Positions 4,466 to 6,056 of a DNA stretch of 6,056 nt are shown here, piece by piece. Position 1 is the first letter of the stretch, and each line of letters opens with the position of its first letter. The notes below the pieces were generated by a model that did no database searches, had not been told where the DNA came from, and was given only the letters and a program-made list of their open reading frames with translations. Position numbers and translations under genes: made by a program. The DNA is from an uncultured Hymenobacter sp. (GTDB lineage Bacteria > Bacteroidota > Bacteroidia > Cytophagales > Hymenobacteraceae): the NCBI GenBank assembly GCA_937871705.1, contig CALMOO010000882.1:3487-9542 (forward strand), written 5' to 3'.

Positions 4466-5809
4466 ATGCGTATTGCCATTATCGGCGGCGGGCTTACGGG
4501 GCTCACGCTGGCTTATTACTTGCAAAAAGCGGGGGTAGCCTACGACTTGTTTGAAGCCAGTGACCGGGCGGGCGGCAACTTGCTCTCGCCCCAACAGGCA
4601 GGCGGCTACCAGCTTGAGGCGGGGCCCAACTCCTTGCTGTTGAGCAGTGAGTTGCAAGAATTACTGCACGAGCTGGACCTTGACGGCCACATTCAGGAGG
4701 CCGCGGCCGTCAGCCAGCAGCGCTACGTGCTGCGAGGCGGCCGATACCAGGTGCTACCTGGCTCGCCGCCGGCGCTGCTGGCGAGTCGTTTTTTTAGCTT
4801 AAAAACCAAGCTGGGCTTGCTGCGTGAGCTGCTGCGTCGGCCCGCGCCACCCGTGCCGGGCGAAACTATTGCCGGTTTTTTTGAGCGCCACTTTGGAGCC
4901 GAAGTAGTTGACTACGCCGTTAATCCGTTTGTGGCGGGCATTTATGCTGGCGACCCGCGGGAGCTGCTACTTTCCCTCACGTTTCCGCAGTTGGCTGCGC
5001 TAGAGCAGCAGCATGGGTCGGTGCTGCGCGGGTTTGCGGCTACTCAAAAAGGCAAGGGGGGTAGGCGCCGCACTATTACACTGCGCGGCGGCGTACAAGC
5101 TCTGACCGACGCTCTCGCTGCTAGGCTGACGCATTACCACCCCGGCCAAACAGTGACTGGCATCAACCAAACAGCTCACCAGCAGTATGCTCTAGCAACT
5201 AGTGGTTCCCAGCCAGCAGTCCTCCCCTACTCGCACCTGGCCCTGGCCCTGCCCGCCTACGCCGCCGCCGAGCTGCTGAGCCCGCTGCACCCTGCGGCGG
5301 CCGAGGCACTGGCTGCCGTGCGCTACCCCCCCATGACGCTGGTATACTCGGCCTACGACCGAGCCGCCGTCACGCACCCGTTGGCCGGCTTCGGGGCGCT
5401 TAATCCGAAGGTGGAAGGCACGTACTCGGCGGGCGCTATCTGGACTAGCTCGCTCTTTCCCGACCGGGTGCCGGCGGGCCAGGTACTTTTTACCAGCTTC
5501 GTGGGCGGCGCGCAGTTTGCCCGGCAAGCGCAGGAGCCGGAGGCAGCCCAACTTGCGGCTGTGCACCAGGAACTAAGCCGGCTCTATGGCATCGTGGGCG
5601 AGCCGCGCTGGCAGGGGCGCTACTACTGGCCCCGCAGCGTCCCGCAGTTCGACCAGCACCTAGCGGCGGCTCGGGCGGCCCTGGCCCCCCTAGCGGCCCA
5701 CGGCATTGTGGCCGTAGCCAACTGGCAGGCCGGAGTAAGCGTGCCCGACTGCGTACGCTATGCGCGGCAGTTGAGCGGAGAGCTGGCCCAAGGTGAGGCG
5801 GCACGTTAA
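4466..5809 (+). CDS. hemY: FAD-dependent protoporphyrinogen/coproporphyrinogen oxidase
   Basis: This HemY-type oxidase (also annotated hemG) performs the six-electron oxidation of protoporphyrinogen IX, or coproporphyrinogen III in some lineages, with FAD and oxygen late in haem synthesis. Its 447 residues are typical. The FAD-binding Rossmann motif is GGGLTG (7-12) with the ribose-binding Glu E30 and RAGGN (34-38). The family block NPFVAGIYAGDP is at 153-164, TLRGGVQALTDAL near 204-216, and the C-terminal FAD motif ANWQAGVSVPDCV at 418-430. There is no signal peptide; the family is usually membrane-associated on the cytoplasmic side. ATG at 4466 follows AAAATT without a Shine-Dalgarno site and sits 6 bp from the inverted repeat arm. 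The gene probably has its own promoter in that repeat. Sequence alone does not settle which porphyrinogen is used. Confidence 0.94.
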   Translation: MRIAIIGGGLTGLTLAYYLQKAGVAYDLFEASDRAGGNLLSPQQAGGYQLEAGPNSLLLSSELQELLHELDLDGHIQEAAAVSQQRYVLRGGRYQVLPGSPPALLASRFFSLKTKLGLLRELLRRPAPPVPGETIAGFFERHFGAEVVDYAVNPFVAGIYAGDPRELLLSLTFPQLAALEQQHGSVLRGFAATQKGKGGRRRTITLRGGVQALTDALAARLTHYHPGQTVTGINQTAHQQYALATSGSQPAVLPYSHLALALPAYAAAELLSPLHPAAAEALAAVRYPPMTLVYSAYDRAAVTHPLAGFGALNPKVEGTYSAGAIWTSSLFPDRVPAGQVLFTSFVGGAQFARQAQEPEAAQLAAVHQELSRLYGIVGEPRWQGRYYWPRSVPQFDQHLAAARAALAPLAAHGIVAVANWQAGVSVPDCVRYARQLSGELAQGEAAR

Positions 5810-5944
5810 GGCTGCCCTGGCAAGCTGCTTTACGCAACCTTTTCTCGCCTTTTGCTTCATTTGGCGGCGCCAGCCGGACTTAGTACCACCATGCCGCCTC
5901 TGTTTGACACTCCGCTGCTCATCACCTCACCATCTCACCTTTCT

Positions 5945-5952
5945 TATCTTTG
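5945..5952 (+). promoter_or_regulatory. -7 promoter element for the mannosyltransferase gene
   Basis: TATCTTTG is an exact TAnnTTTG match and ends 6 bp before ATG at 5959. No TTG lies 17-23 bp upstream; the nearest TTTG (5903-5906) is 38 bp away. If used, transcription would start at or within a few bases of the ATG, giving a nearly leaderless mRNA. The preceding 5810-5944 stretch contains no gene or clear terminator that I can see. Confidence 0.5.
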
Positions 5953-5958
5953 CCGGCG

Positions 5959-6056
5959 ATGAGTACTACGACCGCTGGATTGGTCTTGATTCCGACATAC
6001 AACGAACGGGAAAACGTAGAATTAATTATTCGGGCCGTACTGGCGCTGCCGAAGAG
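5959..6056 (+). CDS. Polyprenol-phosphate mannosyltransferase (DPM1-like, GT2), N-terminal fragment
   Basis: An open frame from ATG at 5959 runs off the right edge after 32 codons. The residues AGLVLIPTYNERENVELII carry the first beta strand and the PTYNERENV signature of GT2-family DPM1-like glycosyltransferases. These move mannose or another sugar from a nucleotide donor to polyprenyl phosphate at the membrane's cytoplasmic face. The DxD metal motif and any C-terminal membrane segments lie outside the window. No later ATG exists in the visible part, so this start is the only ATG choice. It has no Shine-Dalgarno site and lies 149 bp after the haem oxidase stop. The GT2 class is secure; the exact sugar and acceptor are inferred. 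Confidence 0.88.
   Translation, partial: MSTTTAGLVLIPTYNERENVELIIRAVLALPK

Noticed and set aside
5490..5837. Minus-strand open frame over the end of hemY
   Set aside because: Its Pro/Arg/Ala-rich translation is typical of the reverse of GC-rich coding DNA, and it overlaps the conserved FAD-binding C-terminus of hemY.

Overview
The window looks like ordinary chromosomal DNA from a member of the Bacteroidota, most likely a Hymenobacter-like member of the Cytophagales. This is an inference, not a database match. It rests on the moderately GC-rich coding sequence, the lack of purine-rich Shine-Dalgarno sites before most starts, and several TAnnTTTG-type -7 promoter elements. The gene set also fits: a PTPS-type pterin synthase, FolE, a TIGR01777 epimerase, a GmhB-like phosphatase, a HemY-type oxidase and a DPM1-like glycosyltransferase. 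No tRNA, rRNA, CRISPR array, transposase or phage gene was seen.

Left third (1-1536), all on the minus strand. At the edge is the N-terminus of an unidentified protein (start 67). Next is a small helical cytoplasmic protein of unknown function (643-230), then a secreted protein with a long C-terminal coiled coil (1536-829). Two strong hairpins (170-202 and 732-762) close the two complete genes. On the minus strand both are followed by the same TTTCGTTT tail. The second hairpin lies inside the longest possible reading of the small protein and so forces its start down to 643.

Middle (1537-3837). An AT-rich divergent intergenic region leads into a plus-strand pair: a pyruvoyl-tetrahydropterin synthase family enzyme whose 3' end overlaps folE by 20 bp. 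FolE makes 7,8-dihydroneopterin triphosphate from GTP, and the PTPS-family enzyme uses it, so the pair is one translationally coupled pterin module. The active-site spacing is Cys-x5-His-Gly-His (the PTPS-II, biopterin-like form), not the Cys-x3-HGH of classical QueD. A TIGR01777 NAD-dependent epimerase follows after 100 bp. Its stop overlaps the stop of the convergent phosphatase gene by 10 bp.

Right third (3828-6056). A minus-strand HAD-IIIA phosphatase of GmhB type, without the usual zinc-loop cysteines, is divergent from a plus-strand protoporphyrinogen/coproporphyrinogen oxidase. The 98 bp between them are almost entirely one inverted repeat: perfect 22-bp arms, with imperfect extension to about 35 bp. 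The inner arms carry mirrored -7-like elements, so the two genes appear to have duplicate promoters and would carry the same leader sequence. This is the most unusual structure in the window. A DPM1-like polyprenol-phosphate mannosyltransferase begins at 5959 and runs off the end. Its -7 element is so close to the ATG that the mRNA may be nearly leaderless.

The genes are mostly housekeeping (pterin, haem, heptose or sugar phosphate, lipid-linked mannose). No previously undescribed multi-gene system could be supported. The noteworthy items are regulatory architecture, active-site variants and two unrecognised proteins.
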